Part shown: positions 6,602 to 13,301 of the stretch, in pieces
How the letters are laid out: each line of letters starts with the position of its first letter
Numbering within the stretch: position 1 is the stretch's first letter
IMG/VR virus record: IMGVR_UViG_3300035698_002359
Span: 1-31,451 of that record
DNA length: 31,451 bases
Reading direction: 5' to 3' (one strand)
Origin: a virus
Notes under the pieces: generated by a model
Databases searched by the model: none
Told to the model about the DNA's origin: nothing
What the model saw: the letters and a program-made list of their open reading frames with translations, nothing else
Made by a program: the position numbers and the translations under genes

Positions 6602-7105
6602 ATGAATAAACTAATTTTAATACTACTAACCCCACTACTAATTTTTAACATCGCTTGCAGCGATGGTGACGGTCAAGCTTACGCGAGTAGAGAGTCATTA
6701 GAAAGAGTAGACGAAGAGCTACTACCTTACGTCCAAGAAATACTTTTAGATTCTATAACTTATGCGAGTGAACGTCTTAACGTAACTCAATGGGTGGTTT
6801 TAGATAATCTTCGTGATGAGAAAGTACATTCTAAATGTGATAGCGAAACGATTCGTATAGACTATTCAACTTTTATCGACTTTACGACTAACGGTAATGG
6901 TGATAGAGTCGTCGCACTTCTAATGCGTGAGATAGGTCAATGCGTTTCAATGCGCGAAAGGTTTTCTTCGGGTTATAAACCTGATAGCGACCCTAACGAT
7001 GATTTACCGGGTTCAATTATGGACGTGCAAGACCATAGAATAGTTAATGCGATAGAAAGTGATAACAAAGAATACTACTACCGGGAGTTATTTAGAAATG
7101 AGTAG
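6602..7105 (+). CDS. Putative lipoprotein, degenerate metallopeptidase-like fold
   Basis: A 167-aa protein from ATG 6602. The N-terminus (MNKLILILLTPLLIFNIAC) is a hydrophobic signal with Cys19, followed by Ser at +2, which would direct an outer-membrane lipoprotein. The lipobox is slightly atypical (Asn at -3). The body resembles small secreted proteins whose core is HELGHCxxxRxH, then a S-[IM]-M turn and a C-terminal 'YY..ELF'. Here LLMREIGQCVSMRER replaces the zinc-binding and catalytic residues (H to R, H to Q, final H to R), while SIMDV and YYYRELF remain. It is therefore probably an inactive homologue with a binding role at the cell surface. Superinfection exclusion is one guess. The homology rests on pattern recall and needs profile confirmation. 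Confidence 0.6.
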   Translation: MNKLILILLTPLLIFNIACSDGDGQAYASRESLERVDEELLPYVQEILLDSITYASERLNVTQWVVLDNLRDEKVHSKCDSETIRIDYSTFIDFTTNGNGDRVVALLMREIGQCVSMRERFSSGYKPDSDPNDDLPGSIMDVQDHRIVNAIESDNKEYYYRELFRNE

Positions 7106-7337
7106 TATTAAATTAGTCTATACCGGGTTACGATTATCCGCAGATAAAGATATAATACATAGATTCGTATGTTTAAAAACTAATGACGTTAGGTACTTTA
7201 AAAAAGTTAAATCAGTCTTCGTAGGTGATGTATATGAAGCGACGAAAAAAGGAAGTAAAGTTCTAATAGCTGAATACCCTAAAGAAGTAGGCAGAGAGAG
7301 TAAAAAGTTTTATTCTATATGGGGATTCTTAAAATGA
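7098..7337 (+). CDS. Hypothetical protein, 79 aa
   Basis: ATG 7098 overlaps the lipoprotein stop by 8 bp (ATGAGTAG), with GGGAG upstream, so translation is probably coupled. An earlier in-frame ATG at 7059 lies deep in the preceding gene and lacks a good ribosome site. The sequence is basic and beta-rich (SIKLVYTGLRLS, VKSVFVGDVYEATKKGSKVLIAEY, KKFYSIWGFLK), a pattern seen in small SH3-like barrels. No Cys pair, signal or membrane helix. No family recognised. Confidence 0.65.
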   Translation: MSSIKLVYTGLRLSADKDIIHRFVCLKTNDVRYFKKVKSVFVGDVYEATKKGSKVLIAEYPKEVGRESKKFYSIWGFLK

Positions 7338-7498
7338 ATAATTTAGACACGACCCATACAACGAGAGTTAATGAAAAGAAAATAACTCAAGCAAAGAAGA
7401 AAGGTATTAACGTAAGTAAAGTATTTCGTGAAGCTTTAGATGAAGCATTAAAAATAAAAACATGTTCTAAATGTGGACAGGTCATTAAGAATGTATAG
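7334..7498 (+). CDS. Small RHH (CcdA-like) protein with a zinc-knuckle tail, 54 aa
   Basis: ATG 7334 overlaps the previous stop as ATGA and has GGGGAT eight bases upstream. Residues ~10-40 follow the ribbon-helix-helix pattern of CcdA and related antitoxin or repressor families: a short strand (TTRVNEKK), a helix (ITQAKKKGI), a turn (NVSK) and a second helix (VFREALDEALK). The tail ends CSKCGQ, one CxxC pair, which could share a metal between the two chains of an RHH dimer. Such proteins bind operators as dimers. No toxin-like partner was recognised next to it, so regulator is a safer reading than antitoxin. Confidence 0.6.
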   Translation: MNNLDTTHTTRVNEKKITQAKKKGINVSKVFREALDEALKIKTCSKCGQVIKNV

Positions 7499-7772
7499 TA
7501 AAAGAATCTTCACTAAAAAAGAATGGGAAGTTTATACTTATATCCTCTGGGATTTATCACGAGAAGAAATATCTAAGAAGATGGGTGTTACGGAAAGGGC
7601 AGTACAGAGCCACGTCTCTAATATATTAAAGAAAACTAATTCGTGTAGTAAAGTGGTACTAAAGAAAAAAGTTCGCGCCTATAGAACAGAGCAAAGGGAA
7701 AAGGAAGTACGCGATAGATCTATACCCGATGCCTATAATACTCCGCTACTACCCCCTGGTCTACGATGGTGA
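7491..7772 (+). CDS. LuxR-type (GerE) HTH regulator, 93 aa
   Basis: Starts at ATG 7491, overlapping the RHH gene by 8 bp; an in-frame GTG at 7473 is an alternative. Residues 5-60 match the LuxR/GerE DNA-binding domain: FTKKEWEVYTYILWDLSREE, then ISKKMGVTERAVQSHVSNIL, comparable to the family motif 'IAxxLxxSxxTVxxHxxxIxxK'. There is no receiver or ligand domain, so it is a stand-alone HTH. After the domain come basic residues and a proline-rich end (TPLLPPGLRW). It may regulate this accessory operon or late genes (promoter at 8212-8241 lies downstream). That role is inferred from position. Confidence 0.7.
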   Translation: MYSKRIFTKKEWEVYTYILWDLSREEISKKMGVTERAVQSHVSNILKKTNSCSKVVLKKKVRAYRTEQREKEVRDRSIPDAYNTPLLPPGLRW

Positions 7773-7897
7773 TTAGGCGCTTGACAAAATTTAATCAGAT
7801 AGTCTTAATGCTATTAATTGGATTAGCTATTTACTCGGTTTTTCACTACTTAGCATATAAAGGTTTTATTAATCTTGAAAGTTCGACACTTCTATAA
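7769..7897 (+). CDS. Small single-span membrane protein, 42 aa
   Basis: A GTG start overlaps the LuxR-type stop as GTGA; the frame ends TAA at 7895-7897, 23 bp into the next gene. A basic head (MIRRLTKF) precedes one hydrophobic helix (IVLMLLIGLAIYSVF), then a short polar tail. Topology and size resemble small phage inner-membrane peptides, possibly holin-like, but no family was recognised. No strong ribosome site is visible, so it would depend on coupling to the upstream gene. Confidence 0.45.
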   Translation: MIRRLTKFNQIVLMLLIGLAIYSVFHYLAYKGFINLESSTLL

Positions 7898-8165
7898 TTC
7901 TTTTATTCCTAAAACTCTCGGCATTGTAGCTATTACGTTATACCCTTTTATTTTCTATCGCGACCCCGAAGCCGAAGCTAAGATTACGGGTATCTATGAC
8001 CATCAGTTAGTACACGTACATCAAATTAAAGACATTGATGTACTTAGGTTTTACTCTTCTTATTTATTATTCTACATTGCGTTTCGATTATCAGGTAAGA
8101 ATGACGAAGACGCTTATATGTCGATACCTTGGGAAGTCGAAGCTTATAACGAAGGGCTTGATTAG
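7875..8165 (+). CDS. Metallopeptidase-like protein with HQxxH in place of HExxH, 96 aa
   Basis: TTG at 7875 is the best start in frame, with AAAGG 12 bases upstream. The layout matches small phage and bacterial proteins whose core is 'HELVHVxQ ... YL..Y ... IPxExEAY'. Here it is DHQLVHVHQ, then FYSSYLLFYIAF and IPWEVEAYNEG. The catalytic Glu of HExxH is replaced by Gln, while both His and the distal Glu of EVEAY remain, so metal could bind but hydrolysis should be lost or weak. Two hydrophobic stretches (near residues 14-27 and 58-70) suggest membrane association. It is the last gene of the accessory operon and the second one there with a damaged peptidase motif. Confidence 0.6.
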   Translation: MKVRHFYNSFIPKTLGIVAITLYPFIFYRDPEAEAKITGIYDHQLVHVHQIKDIDVLRFYSSYLLFYIAFRLSGKNDEDAYMSIPWEVEAYNEGLD

Positions 8166-8211
8166 TCGGTTTGAGGTTCTTCACGCCTAAAAGATAGACC
8201 CCTACCCCCTA

Positions 8212-8241
8212 TTGACATCGTTTATCTAAGTACGCAATAAT
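8212..8241 (+). promoter_or_regulatory. Strong sigma70-like promoter for packaging/head genes
   Basis: A consensus TTGACA (8212-8217) and AATAAT (8236-8241) are 18 bp apart in the 84-bp gap before the terminase genes. Transcription should start near 8248-8250, at or two bases before the ATG at 8250, so the message would have essentially no leader and no Shine-Dalgarno for that start. A C-rich run (CCCCTACCCCC, 8199-8209) precedes the -35. Confidence 0.65.
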
Positions 8242-8249
8242 GCGAACAT

Positions 8250-8849
8250 ATGCCGCGTACTAAAGGTTCTACAGATAAAACGAAAAGAAAAGTTACTAAG
8301 TCCCATAGTGGACATTTCAAAAAAGGTAACAAGATGCAATCGAAGGGTACGCGTAAAACGCAGACTTCGCCTTCCACACTGAATAAAGTCTCAAACATAA
8401 AAATAGATAAAGCATTAGTAGACCGATACTTAACGGCTAACTCACATATGAGTGTCGAAGGACTTATCGAAAGGTTACAACTTGGTGGTGTCTCGATACT
8501 TGAAGGAATGTTAATCAAGGGAATGTTAAAGGCCTATCGAACAGGCGACCCGCATAACCTCAGCTTCTTTTTAGACCGTCTCATAGGTAAGGTCCCCACT
8601 CGTATAGCTCATAGTCTTGAAAACGAGTTAGCAGGTATGGACGATGAACAGTTAATGCGTGAAAAAGAAAAGTACGCTTTAGCATTACGTAGCGAAATAA
8701 AAGATTGCGAAGTAAAAGTAAAAGACCAATTAGATAAGTTTGAAAAGACAGAGTTCATAGACAATGACGGCGAGATAAGAACAGCAAAGGACATTGTTGA
8801 CACCTCAAGACAGAAACAAACTCATTCAGCTAATAAAGATAAATCGTGA
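8250..8849 (+). CDS. Terminase small subunit (putative)
   Basis: A 199-aa protein directly before the large terminase. The first ~35 residues are very basic with a PRTKGSTDKTKR and GHFKKGNK layout typical of the DNA-binding head of TerS/DUF5681-type phage proteins. The middle contains 'GD.....FLDRLIGKVP', also characteristic of that group. The C-terminal half is a charged helix, probably coiled coil. TerS assembles as a ring that recognises the packaging site and stimulates TerL. The start is uncertain: ATG 8250 would be leaderless, whereas ATG 8334 (codon 29) has AAAGG seven bases upstream and would give 171 aa without the basic head. The end overlaps TerL by ~53 bp. Confidence 0.7.
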   Translation: MPRTKGSTDKTKRKVTKSHSGHFKKGNKMQSKGTRKTQTSPSTLNKVSNIKIDKALVDRYLTANSHMSVEGLIERLQLGGVSILEGMLIKGMLKAYRTGDPHNLSFFLDRLIGKVPTRIAHSLENELAGMDDEQLMREKEKYALALRSEIKDCEVKVKDQLDKFEKTEFIDNDGEIRTAKDIVDTSRQKQTHSANKDKS

Positions 8850-10281
8850 AATACTAAGAAGAAAATCTAAGACTTCTTTATTTCATTTTATGCTTTATAT
8901 GTGGCGCGTACTTGAACCTGAAACGGAATACGTTGACGGTTGGCATATACGTACTATCGCAGACCATTTAGAAGCTGTAACAACTTTCGACATTGATAAA
9001 CTTATAATCAATGAACCCCCTAGACATATGAAGAGTATTGAAGCCTGCGTAATGTGGCCCGCATGGGTATGGGGTACGCAACCGAATAAGTCTTTTATCT
9101 TTGGTTCACATTCCCTTTCATTAGCGCAACGTGATTCTATTAAAACCCGTCAATTGATCGAAAGCCCTGAATACATGGAAGTCTTCAATCAGACATGGAC
9201 ACTTAACGAAGATCAAAACACAACGAGTAAGTTTACTAACACTAAGGGCGGCACTAGACGTTGTGTCGGCGTAGGTTCGTCTGTAACGGGCGAAGGTGGT
9301 GACTACCTAGTAGTCGATGACCCTCATAACGTGGGCGAGATATACAGCGAGCTATCGCGTGAGAAGGTAAAGTTTTGGCACGATAAAGTTCTTAGCACCC
9401 GTATTAATAACCCGAAACGTCACGCCCGCGTTATAATAATGCAGCGTTTACACGAAGACGACTTAACAGGTCATACATTAAAAAGGAATGACAAATACTG
9501 TCGTCTTATATTACCGGGCGAGTTCAATCCCGATGCCGAACTAAAGTCTAAAACTAAGCTAAACTTCCTAGATCCACGTACAGAAAAGGGCGAGTTACTT
9601 TGGCCTGAACAATGGGACCAAGAAAGTCTTGATAACCTTAAGGAAGAACTAGAAGACGAAGCCGAAGCGCAGATTAATCAAGACCCTAAACCGAGTAAAG
9701 GCGGTTTATTTCCTAGGGATAATTGGAAGTATTACGAAGCTTCACCTTCACCCGTTTTAGAAACGGTACTCTTCATAGATGCCGCGCAAAAGCCGGGCAT
9801 AACTAACGATTACAGCGTATTCGCAACGTGGGCACGAACTATGAATGGGTTTTATTTATTAGACTTAATAGTAATGAAAACCGATGCGCCACTACTTCAA
9901 TCTTTAACAATTCAATCGTTTAATAAGTGGCGACATAATGCTGTAGTCATCGAAGATAAGTCGGCGGGTTCTTCACTCATTCAACACTTACGAAGTGATA
10001 CAACGATACCAGTAATTGCGTTCGACCCATTACAACGTGATAAAGTAGTTAGGGCTACTGCGGCAACGCCTACAGTTCGTGCCGGGAAATGTCATTTACC
10101 AAGACACTTAAAAGGTACATATGAAAAGAAGGAAGTTAATTTAATTAAAACGTTTATAAATCAGCATGAATCATTCCCGCGTGCGAAGCATGACGACATC
10201 GTTGACACTACCTCAATGATGACCGAGTATTTCAACAAACGCGGTAAAGCACGACCCGGCATTAGATCACTCAACGACTAA
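8797..10281 (+). CDS. terL: Terminase large subunit
   Basis: The ATP-driven DNA packaging motor and nuclease (494 aa). The ATPase half shows the Walker A-like motif INEPPRHMKS (about residues 71-80) and Walker B YLVVDDPHN (about 170-178). The C-terminal RNase H-like nuclease shows acidic motifs LFIDAAQKPG, AVVIEDKSAG and KHDDIVDTTSMM, whose aspartates bind the catalytic metals. TTG at 8797 is chosen because AAAGGA ends five bases upstream; TTG at 8794 would be too close to it and no ATG exists near the conserved N-terminus. The gene overlaps TerS in another frame, the usual coupling. It is followed after 14 bp by the portal gene. Confidence 0.95.
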   Translation: MTPQDRNKLIQLIKINREILRRKSKTSLFHFMLYMWRVLEPETEYVDGWHIRTIADHLEAVTTFDIDKLIINEPPRHMKSIEACVMWPAWVWGTQPNKSFIFGSHSLSLAQRDSIKTRQLIESPEYMEVFNQTWTLNEDQNTTSKFTNTKGGTRRCVGVGSSVTGEGGDYLVVDDPHNVGEIYSELSREKVKFWHDKVLSTRINNPKRHARVIIMQRLHEDDLTGHTLKRNDKYCRLILPGEFNPDAELKSKTKLNFLDPRTEKGELLWPEQWDQESLDNLKEELEDEAEAQINQDPKPSKGGLFPRDNWKYYEASPSPVLETVLFIDAAQKPGITNDYSVFATWARTMNGFYLLDLIVMKTDAPLLQSLTIQSFNKWRHNAVVIEDKSAGSSLIQHLRSDTTIPVIAFDPLQRDKVVRATAATPTVRAGKCHLPRHLKGTYEKKEVNLIKTFINQHESFPRAKHDDIVDTTSMMTEYFNKRGKARPGIRSLND

Positions 10282-10295
10282 AAGAAAAGGCACCA

Positions 10296-12446
10296 ATGAA
10301 TTTCTATCAGCGTCTTAAATTCGCTTTCGCTTCCAAAGAATCTCAAGCCCGAATCGTTACGAACGTTCATAACGTCGGTAAACCAGTAATGAGTCCTGCT
10401 AATTACGAAATGTTTGCGAGACAAGGTTTTAATAAAAACGCGATTGTTTATACTTCAATTTCTAAAATAACAACGGCTTGCAAAAGTATTAATTGGATTT
10501 TGTACAAAAAGAATAAAGGACGAAGGGCTAACTGGACAGAGTTTGAGTCGCACCCGTTACTAGATTTATGGGATAAACCAAACCCACTAATGACTAGGTC
10601 AAGTTTCATTGAAGCTGTAATCGGTTACTATAAGATAGCAGGTAACAGTTACATCGAAGCGAACGTTATTAAGAAAGGAAGCGTTCAAGAACTTTGGCCC
10701 GTCCGTCCCGATAAGATGAAAGTCATTCCCGGTGCTAAAGGTTACCCGGCTAGATATGAGTTTTCGCATGGTGGTACTTCTAGAGGTTGGGACGTTGACC
10801 AAGTTAATCTTCGTGCTGATTTATTACATAGAAAGACTTTTAACCCTACCGATGACTGGTATGGTATGTCGCCCTTAGAAGCGGCGTTAATTTCTGTCGA
10901 TAGTTACAATGCAGGTCAAAAATGGAATCTTGCTTTACTACAACAATCGGCACGTCCTTCCGGTGTTTTACAAATGAAACAAACGGACGCTAACCCGCAA
11001 GGTATGATTACCGATGAACAACATAAAAGACTAAAAAAGAATTGGAAGGAAACATACGGCGGTTATAAAAATGCAGGTAACCCCGCAATACTTGAAGGTG
11101 GTTTAACTTGGCAAAGCATCGCAATGTCACCAAAGGAAATGGACTTTCTAAAAAGCAAGGACGTGAGTGCGCAGGACGTGGCCCTAATCTACGGCGTACC
11201 CCCCGAAATAATCGGACTAGGGACGAAAACGTTTCAGAATTACAAAGAAGCGAAGGAAGCGTTTTACGAAGAGACGATAATTCCCGACATGGACAGTCTA
11301 AGAAACGACATCAACGAGTGGCTTGCGCCGATCTATGGGGACGACTTATTACTCGATTACGACAAAGATAGTATTGAAGCATTAGTAGAAAAACGCGAAC
11401 GTAAGTACACTTCTCTACAGTCATCTACATTTTTAAACTATAATGAAAAAAGAAGTGCCGCAGGATATGAAGAGATTGACGGTATGGACCTTTGGGAATT
11501 AGGCGGTGTTCTTTACTCTAAAGAAGAGTTTGCAAACATAGGAAGTGTTGACGATGATTCTACTAATGATGATAGCGACGACGATTCTAAATCTACTTTC
11601 TTGGATACTGAATATAAGTCATTCAACTTGGTTAACGCTAACGAAAAACGTAAAGCATGGAAGGCGCAAAATAAACTCCGATTATCCCTTACCAAGAAAT
11701 ACAACAAAGAAGTAAGTAGCGATTTTAAAGAACTAACTAAGAAGCTTTCTAAAACAGGTAAAGACTTAGAACGTGCCGACGAAAAGGTTATCGAGTACGC
11801 ACTAATAAAAGACATTACCGAGTGGTTACCTAAACTTGATAATACTTTAAGTAGTAATACTCGAAACGTTTTAACAGAGTTTGGTAATCGCATACTGACA
11901 GAAGGTAAAGAGCTAGGTATTGGTATCGAGAAGAAATCTAATCTTCGTTTTGATAGTTTCGTCGATCAATATATACAAGCTAATACCGCCGATAAGATAA
12001 GCACCATATCTAATACACTTTCTAAAACTTCTCGTCGCATTGTTAAAGAATGGATTAGTGAAACGATTACTGCTGGTGATACATTGCCCGACCTTTCTAA
12101 AATGTTACAGTCTGAATTTGAAGGGCTTTCTAAAACGAACGCTATGCGAATCGCACGTACCGAAGTTAGTGTCGCTTCTAACAATGGTGCGTTAGAAGCC
12201 GTTAAAGCTTTGAAAGTACCCGAAATGTATAAACAATGGATAAGTGCCCAAGACGATAGGGTACGTGATGATTCAGGTAATGCAGACCATAAACACGTTG
12301 ACGAAAATAACGGCGAGATACCTATAGACGATTCGTTTAAAGTTGACCCCGACATTCTAATGACAGGACCGGGCGATAGTTCGGCACCCGCTAAACAAGT
12401 TATTAATTGTAGATGCGTATTAGTCTTTAAGAACAAAGGAAAATAA
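10296..12446 (+). CDS. Portal protein fused to a MuF-like head morphogenesis domain
   Basis: A 716-aa protein in two parts. Residues ~1-385 are an HK97-type portal: NKNAIVYTSISKI, WDKPNPLMTRSSF, a GMSPLEAAL turn, and GVPPEIIGLG with the following helix. Portals form the dodecameric DNA channel that docks TerL. After a charged linker (Asp/Ser-rich around residues 410-435) and helical region, residues ~590-712 are a phage Mu gpF-like domain: MRIARTEVSVASNNGALEA, WISAQDDRVRD and the closing INCRCVL. MuF proteins are normally separate minor head proteins next to the portal; here they are one chain. AAAAGGCACC precedes the ATG. The fusion is in frame and looks intact. Confidence 0.93.
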   Translation: MNFYQRLKFAFASKESQARIVTNVHNVGKPVMSPANYEMFARQGFNKNAIVYTSISKITTACKSINWILYKKNKGRRANWTEFESHPLLDLWDKPNPLMTRSSFIEAVIGYYKIAGNSYIEANVIKKGSVQELWPVRPDKMKVIPGAKGYPARYEFSHGGTSRGWDVDQVNLRADLLHRKTFNPTDDWYGMSPLEAALISVDSYNAGQKWNLALLQQSARPSGVLQMKQTDANPQGMITDEQHKRLKKNWKETYGGYKNAGNPAILEGGLTWQSIAMSPKEMDFLKSKDVSAQDVALIYGVPPEIIGLGTKTFQNYKEAKEAFYEETIIPDMDSLRNDINEWLAPIYGDDLLLDYDKDSIEALVEKRERKYTSLQSSTFLNYNEKRSAAGYEEIDGMDLWELGGVLYSKEEFANIGSVDDDSTNDDSDDDSKSTFLDTEYKSFNLVNANEKRKAWKAQNKLRLSLTKKYNKEVSSDFKELTKKLSKTGKDLERADEKVIEYALIKDITEWLPKLDNTLSSNTRNVLTEFGNRILTEGKELGIGIEKKSNLRFDSFVDQYIQANTADKISTISNTLSKTSRRIVKEWISETITAGDTLPDLSKMLQSEFEGLSKTNAMRIARTEVSVASNNGALEAVKALKVPEMYKQWISAQDDRVRDDSGNADHKHVDENNGEIPIDDSFKVDPDILMTGPGDSSAPAKQVINCRCVLVFKNKGK

Positions 12447-12602
12447 ATGTACTATTTACAGGTCTTTTGTAGTGAATGTAAAAAGTTAGTCTCAAAGTGT
12501 AGATCACTTAGAGAAGATTCAACAGTATGTAAAGAATGTGGGTGTACCACGTGTAAAGAAAAGGAAAGTAACAATGTCAAAAACCAAGAAGCCCGAACCT
12601 AA
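12447..12602 (+). CDS. Zinc-ribbon-like protein, 51 aa
   Basis: ATG follows the portal stop directly (TAAATG) with AAAGGA well placed upstream. The short protein has seven cysteines: FCSEC and SKCRS in the first half, VCKECGCTTC in the second. Two CxxC pairs about 20 residues apart fit a zinc ribbon or rubredoxin-like knuckle. Its last 29 bases overlap the start of the prohead protease gene in another frame. Similar small Com/zinc-finger proteins in Mu-like phages act in translation control, but that comparison is only suggestive. It sits between portal-MuF and protease, where no separate gene is expected in HK97-like phages. Confidence 0.65.
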   Translation: MYYLQVFCSECKKLVSKCRSLREDSTVCKECGCTTCKEKESNNVKNQEART

Positions 12603-13257
12603 AGTAATTCAGTATAAAACTTTCGAGTTTGATCTATCAGAAGTAAAAGAAAGTGAAGATAAAACGACCGGACGTATTGAAGGATACGCTTCGACCTTTG
12701 GTAACATTGATCTAGGTTTTGACATTGTTGATAAAGGCGCATTTAAGAAAACAATTAAAGACTTTAAAAAGTGGCCTATCTTAGCAGACCATGACCCCTA
12801 CTCTCCTATTGGTATAAACTTAGAAGCAAGTGAAGATTCTAAAGGTCTAGATGTAGTCGGCGAATTAGAATTAGGTATCGCTAAGGCCCAAGAAAAATAC
12901 TTACTCGCAAAACAAGCGCAAAAACACGGCGGTCGTGCTGGAATTTCGATAGGGTACATGACCATTAAAGCTGAACCCGATACAGATAACCCGCGAGTAA
13001 GAAGACTTAAAGAATTGAAGTTATTCGAGTACTCACTTGTCACTTTTCCGATGAATACCGAGGCTTTAGTCACCGCAGCTAAAAATATAGGTAGTGTTGA
13101 CAAGGCGAAATTTTTAATACAGGATTTAATTAATCAAGGAATCTCGTTAAAAGATTTAGAGATAGCACTTCGCAATGAAGCCGCGCAAGTAGACTACGAC
13201 CCGACTAAGATTAGTCAGTCGATAGATAACTTAATCACTAAGTTTCGTAACGGTTAA
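12574..13257 (+). CDS. HK97-type prohead protease
   Basis: A 227-aa serine protease of the herpesvirus-assemblin fold that matures the capsid by removing the scaffold segment of the major capsid protein. Visible family features are GRIEGYASTFGNIDLGFDIV (residues 33-52), the catalytic His in LADHDPYSPIG (H73) and catalytic Ser in GISIGY (S125), then EYSLVTFPMN. ATG 12574 is chosen because AAAGGAAAGT lies just upstream; longer readings to 12538 run into the zinc-ribbon gene without a ribosome site. The C-terminal ~60 residues are helical and may serve as a targeting tail. Confidence 0.93.
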   Translation: MSKTKKPEPKVIQYKTFEFDLSEVKESEDKTTGRIEGYASTFGNIDLGFDIVDKGAFKKTIKDFKKWPILADHDPYSPIGINLEASEDSKGLDVVGELELGIAKAQEKYLLAKQAQKHGGRAGISIGYMTIKAEPDTDNPRVRRLKELKLFEYSLVTFPMNTEALVTAAKNIGSVDKAKFLIQDLINQGISLKDLEIALRNEAAQVDYDPTKISQSIDNLITKFRNG

Positions 13258-13301
13258 TCTACAACTATATAAAATAAATAACTTTCACCATGAGGTAAGA
13301 A

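Noticed and set aside
7334-7772. RHH and LuxR-type gene pair as a toxin-antitoxin system
   Set aside because: The RHH protein resembles an antitoxin, but its neighbour is a DNA-binding protein and no toxin fold was recognised.
11108-11371. Plus-strand 87-codon frame inside the portal gene
   Set aside because: Arg/Asn-rich out-of-frame reading within a conserved portal domain; no ribosome site.
11513-12436. Two long minus-strand frames (126 and 156 codons) opposite the portal-MuF gene
   Set aside because: They are antisense to a conserved domain-bearing gene, rich in Ser and Leu as expected from the codon bias of the real gene, and lack ribosome sites.
13258-13301. TATAAAAT-like sequence before the capsid gene as a promoter
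   Set aside because: No acceptable -35 at the right distance; AT-rich 44-bp gap only.
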